Source of the DNA: Acanthaster planci
Taxonomy: Eukaryota > Echinodermata > Asteroidea > Valvatida > Acanthasteridae
Length of the DNA stretch: 53,103 bases
Reading direction: 5' to 3'
Assembly (NCBI RefSeq): GCF_001949145.1
Contig: NW_019091723.1
Location: forward strand, 1-53,103
Made by a program: the position numbers and the translations under genes. The notes below the pieces were generated by a model. The model did not search any database, was not told where the DNA came from, and worked only from the letters and a program-made list of their open reading frames with translations. This document shows, piece after piece, positions 1-38,193 of this stretch. Position 1 is the stretch's first letter. Each line of letters begins with the position of its first letter.

Positions 1-2874
1 TGGTCTTTTGTTCGGAGTATGGTCTTTTGTTACAGGGCCCTGTTTCCTTTGTCCGAGTTTGGAGACCCCAGCCACACATATAAACCATACGGCTCCGATT
101 TCGGAGTCCCCGGCTGGTAGTGGTTAAACAGCTTTTATTTATCAACCACAAATTGGCAGAAGCTCACGAAAAACAGGCGGTTTAAGATTGGTTCTCATTC
201 AGAACTCCTCCTCCCAAAATGATATGTTGTTGATATCCTGAATGAAGTCTTCATCAGTGATGAAGACAACTAAAAAGCATTACAGAAAAAAAAAGTGGAG
301 AGATAAAATGAAAGGAAGAGATGGTACTCAGCCTAAAGTTGAAAATTACATTAACTGTTTCTTAAAACATGAATGAAAGGTTAGTTACCCAACATTAAAA
401 CAAGGGAGATACATGCAATGCAAAGTTTACCTCGGCATTAGAAAACCCAACATGACCAAGAAAAATGTGGTTTATGTACAGAGCGAAAAAACCTTGTAAG
501 TTTTTTATGGTGAAAATTAAAAATTGCATTTAAAAGTTTCTCAAGTTTTAACAGTAAATACAAAACAACTAAATAAGCTGTTTGATGTATTACAAGTTGA
601 TTTAAATTCTACTTGCTTTACGAATTGAAAATTCTGAACAAATTTAATGAGACAAACAGATGCAACAGACAAAAAGGTTTGGTTAAGACTTGAATAGCTA
701 CCATTTTTGATTTTGTCTCCACCTAATTTAAAAACAAAACCTCAAATGCATTTCGGCTTGGCATCCGAAATTCATTTTGACAAGTCTCTGGAAGTATTAA
801 GGGGAGCTGCACAGCTAATTTTTTTCCAAAAAGGTTCATTACAGATCAAGACGTTTTCATGGACATTTCTGACTGTCCCTGTTGTAGTTTTATTGTCATT
901 GAACAATGACGACAGACCTTTCAGTAACGTACAAAAGTAACTTCACTTTCAAGAATGATCCAACCTTTAAAACTGCAAAAGCAATGTGAGGAAAAACGTC
1001 TCCCTTACCACTGCATGCTTTTATCTCTCTCTTTGTCCAAAATACCATGAAGTTAATCTTACGCACCAATTCAGCAGTTAAAGGCAACCCACAAAAAGCA
1101 TTCATGCTCAAAACAGAAGAAAGTGTGAAAATTGTTAAGCTCGCAAATGAACAGCACAGCTTTGTTTGATATTACAAACATACCAGACAAGACAAGAACA
1201 CACAAAAAATGTTACTCAATGGGCAAACTTGAATGTGCATACCAACACAGCCCAATACCAGACATTCAAGATTGTAATCAACACTTTTGAAATAAATTGT
1301 AACAAAGTTGGGATGTTCAAAAGCTTTCCTTTCAAAAAATAGGATCAAAATGCTACTGACAGCAAATTCTGCATTTCACAGTATCATGAAACTGGATTCT
1401 GGTCTTTTTCACAATATGAATTATCTTGCCACTAGTGTGAGAAGCAACATCGAGATGAAAAGCCAAACACCAACCACGAACCCCAAAGACACAAGATGCA
1501 ATGACAATGAATCATGCAGAAAACTTAGATGCATACACGTAGACAAACATTAGATTAAATGACAACACTCTTGATATTGCAACAACATTTCTAAATGCCA
1601 CTGAAATGCCCAATACTACAGAGGAATTCTCCTCTGAAATGAATGAACTGGAGGGTTAGAGATGAAGTTTTAATCATGGCAGAGCTTGATGTGGAGGGTA
1701 AGGGTTTGGGTGTCAAACAGGAAGGTTAAAGTTTGTGTCAAACACACATGTACATACTGTTAAATTACAAGTCACAGTAGTGAACTCTTTGTAATACAAG
1801 AGAGAGATTCTAACACAAATTCAGTCACAAAGATTGATAAAGCCATCACAGAATCTGGTGACCATGGTAACACTATCACTGGTCATTTTACACAGGTCCC
1901 TGCCAATGGTGGGAAGCATGTATTGTACAGAGCCACTGTTCCCTGAAATTCACTTCGTACAAAACATTGCTTTCTGCCATTAAAGGGGGCATAGGAAATG
2001 TCCAGTGAAATGTTGCTGATTCATCAATACAGCTTGATGCTGCTATTTAAAGCTTCTTGAATCAACCAAACAATTTTTAATGAAAAGTGATGGAAACCCA
2101 AATCAGCGCTGAAACCTAATCAGGAGGCCAAACTCTATGTACGCTAACAGTGGCCATACCAGGCTGTTCATATCAGATTCAAGTTTGCAGCAAATCTAGG
2201 TGTTGGATTTGGGTGGATGGTAGGCTGGGAAATTTCAAAGTGGCCAGCCCAATGAATTTGTCCCGGCTGGCACTAATCCTTACAGCTTCAAAATCTTTTT
2301 AAGATTAGGTTGGCCGTGACACTTTCTAAGAACAAAACTGCACAATTAAACTGAAGTTAACTCTCCTGTAACAGCAAGCCATGGTTTGATGTGTAATATG
2401 ATAGAAGAGACAGAGACATACATGTACACACATACCCACAGAAACACAGTGAGAAGGCCTTCCCTACTACCGTTACGGTTCCAAGTTGAGAACTTGAAAT
2501 GGTATTAGTGTGCACTATCGGTATGTTCCAGTCAATGCCTACACCTGTCTAACCAACTCCTGTTGTCAACAAAGTAATCCTCTCATGCCTTTGGAGAAGT
2601 ACAAGAGGCAGATACAGGAGTAGTGGTGGTTAAAGAGGACAGAACACAGCGTGATTCCCTGACCTCAGAGGTCGATATATTGTCCTCAGAGGTAAGTGCC
2701 TGTGGTTAGTCTATAGGATAGTGTTACATCATGGGAGCAAAGCCAAACACAATGTCTTCTCCTCGGAAGTAGCAGTGAGCTTGCTCATCAAACAAGCAAA
2801 CAAGCCTTGGTCAAGGCAGTATTTCAACTGGGGTAGAGTCGGATAAATCCTTTACTGAGACTTTCCTTTTTCTC
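1..2874. other. AT-rich non-coding region, possible PLEKHD1 3' UTR
   Basis: No convincing gene. ORFs here are short and of low quality. A 38-codon minus-strand reading near 2585-2705, and an opposite reading ending at a perfect GTAAGT donor at 2692, are the only splice-framed stretches. Neither can be linked to a gene. Confidence 0.4.
136..144 (-). terminator. possible polyadenylation signal for the minus-strand gene
   Basis: The plus-strand TTTTATTTA here reads as overlapping AATAAA forms on the minus strand. Among the canonical hexamers I noticed downstream of the PLEKHD1 tail it is the clearest. Using it would give a 3' UTR of about 2.7 kb after the 2875 stop or about 5.4 kb after the 5561 stop. 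Confidence 0.3.
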
Positions 2875-2918
2875 TCATTCCCCTCTCCAAACATTAGTCA
2901 CTTGTAAACCATGCATAC

Positions 2919-2981
2919 CTAGTCCCTGTTTTGCTGCTGCATTTTGACGCGCTCGACCCCGGAGTGCTTCAGCGCTTGTAT
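2919..2981 (-). CDS. candidate alternative 3' exon of PLEKHD1
   Basis: A strong acceptor (TTCTTTTTCTCTTCAG) precedes 63 bases that end at a donor-like GTATGC. Only one frame is open throughout and it reads SAEALRGRARQNAAAKQGL. That frame needs a preceding exon ending in phase 1, which the in-exon donor at 5733 provides. If the donor is not used, the frame runs on to TGA at 2875-2877 and would be a terminal exon. It could also belong to an unrelated minus-strand transcript. There is no transcript evidence here. Confidence 0.4.
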   Translation of the reverse strand: MQALKHSGVERVKMQQQNRD

Positions 2982-5560
2982 CTGAAGAGAAAAAGAACTG
3001 ACTTGGTTGACAAACTTGACAGGTTCTACTTAAGCACAGAAATGGTTGTTGCACAAGCCATGTGGATTGTTGCTAAGCAATGATGGCAAGCGCCGGTAAT
3101 ATCAACAGCAGCTTAAGCCCCTTTCAAGACTCTGCTGAGCAATTATCAAAATGGATGATTTGCAAATATTACTTTCAAGTGGGGGAAAAAACTGTCCTCT
3201 TTCTATAACACACACAGCAGAAGAAGTCTTCTATGGTTTACAGTTGTACTAATGCAGGGTCCTTGGCAATAGGGGTTTTAAATTTCACTCAACCAATGAA
3301 AACCAAGGATTTTCCTTTTCCCCTCAGGAAATCTGCTCTTGGCTAATGTAACAAACTTTTGTTTTAAGTCTTGTGTCAAATAATTAGCAGACTCCCCCAT
3401 TACCAGTGAGCTCCCTGTAGATGTAGATGTACTGCCAAGCAAACTCACTGAAAATAGTAAGTGAATTGCAAAGGTCAGTCAGTAGCCATGAGTACCAGCA
3501 ACACTGGAATAAAATGCTGGCAGAGGAAAGCACAGCTGTTTCTACATATGGACTCACTGAAGCCGCACAGTGATGGAGATAGATGCTAGACTGACATTTG
3601 AATGTCATGCCTCTGTGTGGCAATGTGTGTCTGCCCATGGTCTGCCAGCATCAATGAGTGTGCACTTTAAGTCTGTTAGCTCCAAGGTAACAAAGGGTAG
3701 GCATTCAGGGGACAAGTTTTTTTGTTAGGGAAATTTGAATCGAGTTGTGGGGACATTTCTGAGTCCCCACTACATTTTTGGTCCCCACAAAATAGGTGAA
3801 ATGTCGAGTGTATGTCCCCACAACTACGGTGCGGGAGTTGTTGTACATGTCTACATGTACTGGTACCTTTAATACCCTGCTTGCATATGCATGATACATT
3901 TACATGATACATGCATACATGATACATTTACTGCTCTAATAAACAACCCCAAAAGGCTTGATGATTGATGTCCGAATACGTACATGTAGTTGACCTCCAC
4001 AGGTAATCATAGTTTGGTGAAGTTGTGTGTACTTGGGCAGGTGCCTATGTTGAGCCTACTGTATGTACAATTTGACATAGCCATTACTCAAGATACTGCA
4101 AGTTCGGGCCTCCAACAAAGATCTCAATAAAGCTTCAAGCTTCAAGCTTTATAAATATTTAGCTATTATTAAAAGGGTAAAACTGAGGGTAACTTTGGCC
4201 ACCTATACTGCCAGTACCAATACACAGGTGTCACACCAGAAAAATGTGATCTGAACTTGACTTCAGAACACCTGTTTACTGTCTTTTCATAATTACAAAA
4301 GCCCTGTTTTCTTTTTAATAGTCATTATTTCTAAGGCTACATGGGAGCTACAGTATTTACTCATATTAATAAGAGTACACTCCCCAGTGCTTAGCAGGAA
4401 TGTGACCTCTGGGTAAGCCAGAGTGTACTCTCAATCAGACCTGATTGTACCCTAGCATAACTTGTCTAATTCAAGATGGTCGAAAGTTATGACCCTTTAT
4501 GCAATGCCATCCCAGAATAATGTGAACATATTCCTACTCCCACATATATTGTGCAAACAATATATGCAAACACAGCCAATGAAATACTAGATGTGAGCAG
4601 TATCGGAGCTCATCACGTCCATTAGTCCCATACCTTGCACTAAATATATCACAAGTCTAATCCCAATTGTAACCAAGGATCAGCACAGAGAAAAAGGATT
4701 TTTTTGGTCACAATTCAAACTACATTGTAACAGCTTTTGATCTGAGATGGAATAACTTGTGGGGGATGGCCCTAAAACTTGGTGCAGGAAAAACATTACC
4801 AACGATATCCAGTGTGCAGGAAAGAAAAGATAAAATACACAGTACAACATATATGCCAACAACTTTACAAAAAGATACAAAGGGCATCACCAAATGTTAT
4901 TTGATGCAAGTCCATCTGTAATGGAAGGTGAGTTTGACCCCTCTGATCATACGTGACCTACCGTACTGCAGTCTATGCTCATGATTAGCACTGAGCCCAT
5001 GTACACAGCGCTATCCGCTCTGAGTTGAAGTGCACCCTCGCTGGCAAAAGAAAGACAGACTGGTACGAAGTTTTCAAACTGGGTTCTTGAATGCTTTTGG
5101 CGTGCACACAAAGACCATACATTCCAGAATAAATTTGTTGCACGTACTTAGTGTGCTCCATATCAAACATGCATAAACTTGAGCACCTACAGTGTATGTG
5201 GTGAGTTGGTACCAAAGGACTGCACATTTTACTTAAAAATATGCCCTCGTTTGTTCCCGCTTGGGGCAGATACTACTGTAACATTAGACAATAGGTACGG
5301 CTGTCATGCAATATACATGTACATGCAATTCATACCAATGACAAGCCATAGCAGATATTGTGACTTTCACACAATATTTCATGAGTCGCTCATGTAGATC
5401 CAATATGGCTGCCACTGGTGTACAGCAAAGGGGTGGGGATACAGGAGCATGCTGGGAGGGAGGTCTACACAGCAAGACCTACTCATGAGATGCATGTTAT
5501 TACCACAACGTGGACAAACACGTAGATGGTTATAGTACAACAGTGCACCTTTTACCTCCT
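2982..5560. other. non-coding region with dispersed repeats
   Basis: This stretch lies between the two possible PLEKHD1 3' ends. It holds the GGGGAC hairpin repeat (3696-3850) and a tandem AAGCTTC run at about 4134-4151. No coding exon is recognised. Confidence 0.5.
3696..3850. repeat. hairpin repeat family A, copy 1
   Basis: This segment is about 80% like 22588-22760 in the same orientation. Inside it, 3743-3756 (AGTTGTGGGGACAT) is perfectly complementary to 3812-3825, with two further GTCCCCAC motifs between them. The copies share a start at GGGTAGGCATTC and an end at GATGT or TTGT plus ACATGT. This looks like a miniature non-autonomous element. Confidence 0.75.
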
Positions 5561-32141
<26,581 letters not shown>

Positions 32142-33379
32142 GAATACTTTTCTCCTATATTAAATCAAAGAGTCCTTCCTGGCCAGTCACTCTCAAGTTT
32201 GGGCAAAGTTGCCGTCCTGACAACCAGGTCAAGTAAGTTGAAGTGCCTAGAACATGAAATGGGCAAACACTGACTAGCCAATACAGTACACTATTATCTG
32301 CAACACTAATGTGAAAAACAATATCCAGAAGTTTGCATGATTTTCAAGGTGTAGTTTTTGTCTCTTTGCAGCAGATATTTCTGAACTTCGGTATTGTTTT
32401 CATTTATGATGCTGCAGTGGCAGAGGATGTCACGACAAAATAAAAACATGTCACACCGGGCAGTTTGATGTGGCATGTTGATAATGACTGTATCTGTCAT
32501 TTACATTCTGTAAATATAGGTTTCTTCCAGAATGAGTAATGAGTAAGAGAAATAACCCAAACGGCAAATTAGTTACGGTACATGTACTTGTTAGGTTGTT
32601 ACAGTAAACAACGGTAAAGTTACATCAAATTCATGGGAATTTTCCTTGACAATGAACAGCAAGCAATCAACAAATACAACTGATCCCCAGCACAGAGAAA
32701 CATTCTATCCAAAGTGATGTTTTTACTATGGAACCAGCCTGTTAATAATTTCCAATGGTTGAAAGTAAAACATTACAACATACAGGGACGGGCGTAACAG
32801 GCATGCAGTCACGATTACTTGGATCAAAGTGGTTGATCGTATTCGGTCTCGGACTTTGGCCTGTCCACATTCGCAGTACTCTCCGTTGTTGCGGCAAATA
32901 AGTCTGGACGAGTGTTATTGTGTCACGCAACAGAGAGGAGTCAACATCGGTGTTTTGCTGTCGTGATGAAGACCTACCAGTAGGCTAAGTTCTTGGAAGT
33001 TCGGGAAAGTTTTCAACGTAACAACACGGACATGTACATGTACATGTATGTGCAACTCCCAGATGGCCCAACGATCACCGCTCACCATCATCACCAGCAG
33101 GGGCAGAGCAGTTAATTGGCACTCTTTGTCCCGAAGTCTCAACGAAAGCACGCCACAAATAATTGCCGTAACATAAACTCATAAACTCATGCAGTTCGAG
33201 TCAGTCGTGTCGATTTTCCCTTCGGATGAAGACATTTTAACATCATCCATCGTTTAGAATTCTGTCCGGTCGAACTTTCTCTCTCGGCGTCGCGTAGTTT
33301 CGATTTCGTGAACGATACAGCGCCCGCGCGATCGGTCAATTTCACTGGTTTACATGTACTTCACTTATCTAATAATATA

Positions 33380-33501
33380 AGGCCGCGTCCGAAACGGGCT
33401 TCCGGAGCTATGGCTAGGTCTATCGTCTACGCGTCTTCACGCATTTCCAATGGAGCGAAGACCTAGACCTAGCTCTAGACAAGAGATTTGGATGCAGCCT
33501 T
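33380..33501. repeat. MITE with target duplication (family C)
   Basis: The left end AGGCCGCGTCCGAAA and the right end in reverse AAGGCTGCATCCAAA are terminal inverted repeats. The inner arms GAGCTATGGCTAGGTCTA and GAGCTAGGTCTAGGTCT also pair. AATATA flanks both sides (33374-33379 and 33502-33507), fitting a 6-bp target duplication. It sits upstream of PLEKHD1. Confidence 0.7.
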
Positions 33502-34357
33502 AATATAATAGAGATCAGTGGTTTACTTCCGGGAGTACGCCTGTTGTTCGCTTCTTTACCTACGGCTGATGCATTATTCCAATTAACTACAGATTAGCAG
33601 TTCTCAACTTATCGATTTATTATCATAAATAGTCAGATAAAATAGCAATCATTTTCTCCTACAACTGCTGAATAAAACCTGACTTTCTTTTTGTGCCCTG
33701 CTTTCACATTTGAGCTTAGAAACCTTTCCTTCATTCGATTAGAAAACAGCCGTTCAATCAAATTGTTCAGCCACAAACAAAATGAGGGCGGTGTCGCTTT
33801 TAACCATAGAGGAAGGACACGCAAGGAGTTGCAACTCCGGCACGAATAACAGAAAACATTCCAACAATGTCCGATGACTGCCTGCATCTTAGCCATACCG
33901 TGACAAACGAGGCTAGTCATACCCTAGCGATACTAGTGATTTGCTTGCAATCAAATACAAATTATTGCTGTGTCCAGGAAATAGAGAGAAGAAAAATCCT
34001 TGATATTAGACCCACTTAATAAACTTTTCTTATCTTGATACAGTACTGTTCCATTATCCAATTTGTAATTTTATTCTTCTCATTCCAATACATCAGTTTT
34101 CAAAGACTTGGTACCAATTTAGCTAAGACTGGCCAACAAAATGTTGACCTTCCTCTATGGTATAACCTGATTTAAGTGGATTGGGTGCAGTTATGGAACC
34201 CAAAAGTGCGGGGTAACCTTTTTGTGGATGCTGCATGATTTGGGGTTGGGCGATATTAGAGTTTGGTGTCATCCTTATGGCCTTTATGAGAGGTGAGTAT
34301 ATATTAACTTAATGAGGGAAAGGGGAAGGAAACATTTATAAATAGTCGAAAAAAGTC

Positions 34358-34485
34358 CAGTTTTGAAATAACATTACTAGATTTCACTTTGAGAACATAG
34401 CATTGTAATACACAGGAAAAGCCATTTTCTTGTATAGCAATGCTACGTTCTGAAAGTGAAATCTAGTGATGCTATTTCAAAGCTG
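34358..34485. repeat. 128-base foldback hairpin (family D)
   Basis: The two halves are nearly perfect reverse complements over their whole length: CAGTTTTGAAATAACATTAC on the left against CAGCTTTGAAATAGCATCAC on the right, then both continue TAGATTTCACTTT. There is almost no loop. A foldback element is most likely. Confidence 0.8.
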
Positions 34486-35623
34486 TTGGAATCAACATTT
34501 GGCAATTGACATTGGGGCGAGTTACCCTTATTTGACCGAATTAAACTTTCTAAAGCAATTTTGAATTAAAGAAATACGAAATTAATCGGGAAAACCTTTA
34601 TTTTCATTCTTAAATTCCAACGTATTACGCAGCTTTCATGGTGTCATACATTCTTAACGTCAAAGTGTGAGACATTCTGAGTTTGTCTTTGTAAATGCCA
34701 TTTGCAAGATAAAACACGGATTTCATTCACAGTTCCCGGTCCCGAAAGAGATTTATTCCACGATGTATCTCACCTAGTTCCCCCAGACATTCAGGAACTT
34801 AAACAGAAGTAAGGATGTCCTTAAAACATCATTAATAAAATACGGCAACAGCCGTAGCACTTTATTCCACTCTGTGTTTTGGTCTTTTTTTTTTTTTTTT
34901 AGATAATTGATAGACAATGAAGGACTTTTGAGCGGTGAGGGGCTAACTTCGCACGGAGAATAGGCTACTTGCTCTAACTGGACAAGATTGAGAACATTTT
35001 ACGGGGTTTTGATAAATTTTCATTTGTACTGCAAAATACCTCGAAAACCCCAAAATTTTTAACTCTCAAAAAGTTATTCACACAAAAAAAATAATGACCA
35101 AAAGTGTTTATTAGGTGTAAAGGAATGGAAATTGGTTATGGGTAAGAGGAGCATACACTCCAGCAATATAACCTGCACATTTTGTTACTGGAGGGTCAAG
35201 ATGGCCTTATGGCAAAATAAATAAATAATATCGTTCATTGTCAGGAGCGGGCCCAAGCAGGGCGATTAAAACTTGCCGTCTCTATCCTCCCCTTTTCCTT
35301 TTCTAAACATCGCAAATGAACTGTTATTGCTATTGCCGTTACGTGCGATGTGTCCAAGCAAATTTTGAGTAATATTTGGAACCTCTTTCCACAGTCCCCC
35401 CCCCCCCATTTAGCCCCCGTCTGTTCCGTGCCCGACGATTGAACTTCACACCTGCCTGGCTAGCTGGACGCAATCAGTGTTGCTATGCCAATCATTATAG
35501 CCCAACTGGGCGTAAAAGAAGCCCGATACCCTTTTACGAGAATAGTAATCACAAAACAAGGGAAACCACCGGAGCCGAATTGGGTGCTCTTTACCGCATT
35601 CTATTACGCAGGGCTAAAGCAAC

Positions 35624-35914
35624 ATGGCAGCCGCCACAGAAACTGAAGTTACTAATGTAAAGTCAGACGACATGCAGTCACAACCAGTGTTGCTAACAGA
35701 GGGAAGTTTCAGTGTAGAAAAAGATTGTGTAGAACAAAAACAGGACGCAGAAGGTGATGCTGCGGATGAAACGTTGAGCCAGAAAATCGACAGATTAGAA
35801 GAACTGAACAAGGAGGAAGATCAGGACGAGTTGAAGTACGTGCCGCCGCTTCAAGATCCGTACTCACGCTCAGTCAAGTACATGGAGAAACATAACATTA
35901 TGCAAATATTTCAG
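35624..35914 (+). CDS. docking-domain gene exon 1
   Basis: The ATG lies in AACATGG and the frame is open for 97 codons to donor GTAAAT. The exon ends exactly after the first helix (IMQIFQ). Confidence 0.88.
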
Positions 35915-36804
35915 GTAAATTTGGCAATACCTTACTTCATTATTAAGCAGTTAAGGGGTTAACAGAAAGAAAGTATTGTTCGGTCACAAGAATTTTGATA
36001 TTTATCAGACCTGTACTTGAGAAAAATTACAGGATTTGCGCCACCAACAGTACGCAACGTGTTGACCAATCACAGTGTGCGAAATCTGTTGACCCTTTCC
36101 GAACGTGCATTGGGTCGACAGATTTCGCACATTGTGATTGGTCAATGCGTTACAAACTCTTGGAGGCGTACTATTGTGAAATGCCAGTATTCCATGTTGG
36201 ATTGGTTGGACCATCATGATTTTCCAGGGTCATAAACACCAAGTTAACCTACTTTTCAAACCCGTCCCCCTTGGTAAAATACCCCAAAATTAACATGAGA
36301 ACCTTTTCAACTTGCCACTGTTTGTAAAACACAACATTTTCGATGGTCCAATATGGATTTCTTGTTGCAGAAATGCATGCAAACAAAACAATCTAACTCC
36401 ACTGTTCAGCATATTTAGACAACTGAACATTTAAAAAGTTTTTAACAAGGCAGCCATATTGACAGCCCTTAAATTTTCAGACTAAATTTGCCTACCAGAT
36501 TTTATTGGAGCATGGACCATGGCTGAGACTTATCAGAACATAGATTTTGGAGGGATAAAACCTGACTTTGATATCCCCCCAACCAAATTAAAAAGTACTG
36601 TGCCCTATCTTAACAGATAAAAAGCCAACTTCTTTCAATGCAAGTATTGTTGTGTTTTTCTTTTTCTGTCAGCACCTTACTGCAGAGATTGTTTATCACA
36701 AACCTACCGATCCCTTACAACACATGCTGGAAGAGCTGACCAGGATGGTAGCAGAGAGAGACGCAAAACGGGAGGAAACACTCAAGAGTGCTGGGGTCGT
36801 GTGA
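35624..36804 (+). CDS. RIIa/Dpy-30-type docking-domain protein (TEX55-like), whole gene
   Basis: Two exons joined in phase 0 encode 140 residues. Residues 1-80 are acidic and probably unstructured (many Glu, Asp, Gln), with a run of Glu-rich helix near residues 50-66. Residues about 75-125 carry a dimerization-docking fold: DPYSRSVKYMEKHNIMQIFQ (helix 1), then LTAEIVYHKPTDPLQHMLEE (helix 2 with the DPL turn). In this superfamily such domains form dimers that bind amphipathic helices of A-kinase anchoring or radial-spoke proteins. The closest relative I recall is the C-terminus of testis-expressed TEX55, so a sperm or ciliary role is inferred. The symbol is left blank because the rest of TEX55 is absent. 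Confidence 0.85.
36038..36168. repeat. foldback element in the docking-domain gene intron (family E)
   Basis: The intron (35915-36672) carries arms of about 57 bases around a 16-base loop. The innermost part, TTGACCAATCACA through to GACCC, is nearly perfect against its partner, and the outer part pairs with mismatches out to GCGCC/GGAGGCG. Apparent ORFs in several frames and both strands come from this palindrome. Confidence 0.8.
36673..36804 (+). CDS. docking-domain gene exon 2
   Basis: The acceptor is TTTTTCTGTCAG. The 43 codons and TGA encode helix 2 and a Lys/Glu-rich end (VAERDAKREETLKSAGVV). Confidence 0.88.
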   Translation, partial: HLTAEIVYHKPTDPLQHMLEELTRMVAERDAKREETLKSAGVV

Positions 36805-37310
36805 AGACTTTGATACCACCATCATCATGTCTGGTGCTTATCAACCGTGGAAACAATTAACACCTTCATTCATTTTCAATGACCTTTGACAGTGCAAAGA
36901 ATTAGTCCATATTTGGAACCAAAGGCAGATGTGCATAAACAGTGTGCTCAATGCTGCAGTTTCTTTTGCAAGTAAACTAATATCTGACTTGGAGTTACAG
37001 ACTTTGTATCAGCATTACTGTAATATGTATCTGATAGAATTATTTTTTGTTATTGTTGGAGAAAGTGGCGATGAAGAAGGAATCGTTCGAGTATGCAAAC
37101 AACACTGTATTTGTGTCCTGAATTAATTTTCAGATCTTGGTATTCTAATCAGGAAGTATGCTGTGATTTGATGCACAATCCTTTGAACTGAGGGAGGAAA
37201 AACATGCGTTATATTTTTCTACTGTAAATATACAGTACAATAATTGAAGTACATGTAGATGCACTTACAGAAGCCAGAATGTAAACAGTGGTACTTTTTC
37301 ACTGTCATAT

Positions 37311-37456
37311 GGCCGGTTTGTTTGGCACGGCTTCGGATCGCAATCAGTGATGCAAAGTTGGTTTGCTAACACCAGATCACACCCAATGGATGGTGGGAAC
37401 CAGCATTAGGATCACTGGTTGAGATCCAGATCCATGTGAAACAAACAGGCTCTTAG
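37311..37456. repeat. MITE family B, copy 2
   Basis: This is a second, diverged copy of 6351-6493, inverted relative to it, in the probable 3' UTR of the docking-domain gene. Shared internal blocks include ATCAGTGAT, GTTGGTT, ACACCAGA and GAGATCCAGATCCA. Confidence 0.75.
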
Positions 37457-38028
37457 AGTATCAGCTTAACTGTGTGAAATATTTGTTCACTTTCATGACC
37501 CAGGTTCAAAGTTCATGGTTTACAAGTGGATTGTTTTCTGTTATGTGTGTATTTTTTTCCAAAAGAATATTTTTCCCACAGGTTTCCTCCTACCTCTAAA
37601 ACTGAATGTCTTCATCATCCTTTCACAACATTTCTAAGGTGGGAGCATTTATTGTAAGCGCTCTTTTTACCCATTTGAGTTGTCTGCACCTCAATACGGA
37701 AATACTGAAATGTTTTGCAGTAAACTGCAAACCATTACTATGATATGTGTGTAAATTGATAAAATAGTTCAAAGTAAGATGACCGTTGAAAGATTGAATT
37801 ATGGGCAGAGATTTCTTGTTACATGTTGGAGGATGATTTCTGAAAGGTCATTCTTGTTCGAAGCATGACAGGGCACTGGGTCCAAGGTCCCACTTTAATT
37901 ATGGGAAGGCTACCGATGCACATAAGTGGCTTGAAAAGTGGAGGGGCAATTATATTGGTAATCCCTCCAGTCAAAAAGTGTTTGGATTATATCCTTCCTT
38001 CCCCCAGGATCTCCGCCCAAGAAATTCA

Positions 38029-38193
38029 ATGGGAGACTTTGAGATGCTTGGTGGCGACAAACATACTGGTCCTTTTTACCAGTTCTGAGTATGCACGCGT
38101 TGTTTTGAACATGCGTGCATGGTTCTGAGCATGCGCAATACCTTGAAAAAGGACCGGTATGTCTGCTGCCACAAGCATCTCAAAGTCTCCCAT
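38029..38193. repeat. MITE with 45-base terminal inverted repeats (family F)
   Basis: The ends ATGGGAGACTTTGAGATGCT are identical in inverted orientation. Both arms go on through a TGGTCCTTTTT or CGGTCCTTTTT block, and the middle holds several GCATGC-type motifs. It is about 165 bp and has no coding capacity. Confidence 0.82.

Larger units (their letters stand above)
32142..35623. promoter_or_regulatory. divergent upstream region of PLEKHD1 and the docking-domain gene
   Basis: The two genes point away from each other across about 3.5 kb. CpG-containing sequence clusters at about 33200-33480 and near 35240-35640, as expected for animal promoters, and I see no convincing TATA boxes. Two foldback elements (33380-33501 and 34358-34485) lie inside. 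Any 5' UTR exon of PLEKHD1 would be here. ORFs at 33633-33920 and 35376-35660 look non-coding. Confidence 0.45.

Noticed and set aside
33633-33920. 95-codon minus-strand ORF upstream of PLEKHD1
   Set aside because: Cys/Leu/Lys-rich without domain features. It could be an old repeat but I could not match it to one.
35376-35660. 94-codon plus-strand ORF overlapping the start of the docking-domain gene
   Set aside because: It overlaps the real start in another frame, begins in a C-rich tract, and reads like promoter/5' UTR sequence.
35995-36235. Three ORFs of 70-74 codons on both strands
   Set aside because: They are mirror products of the foldback element in the intron.
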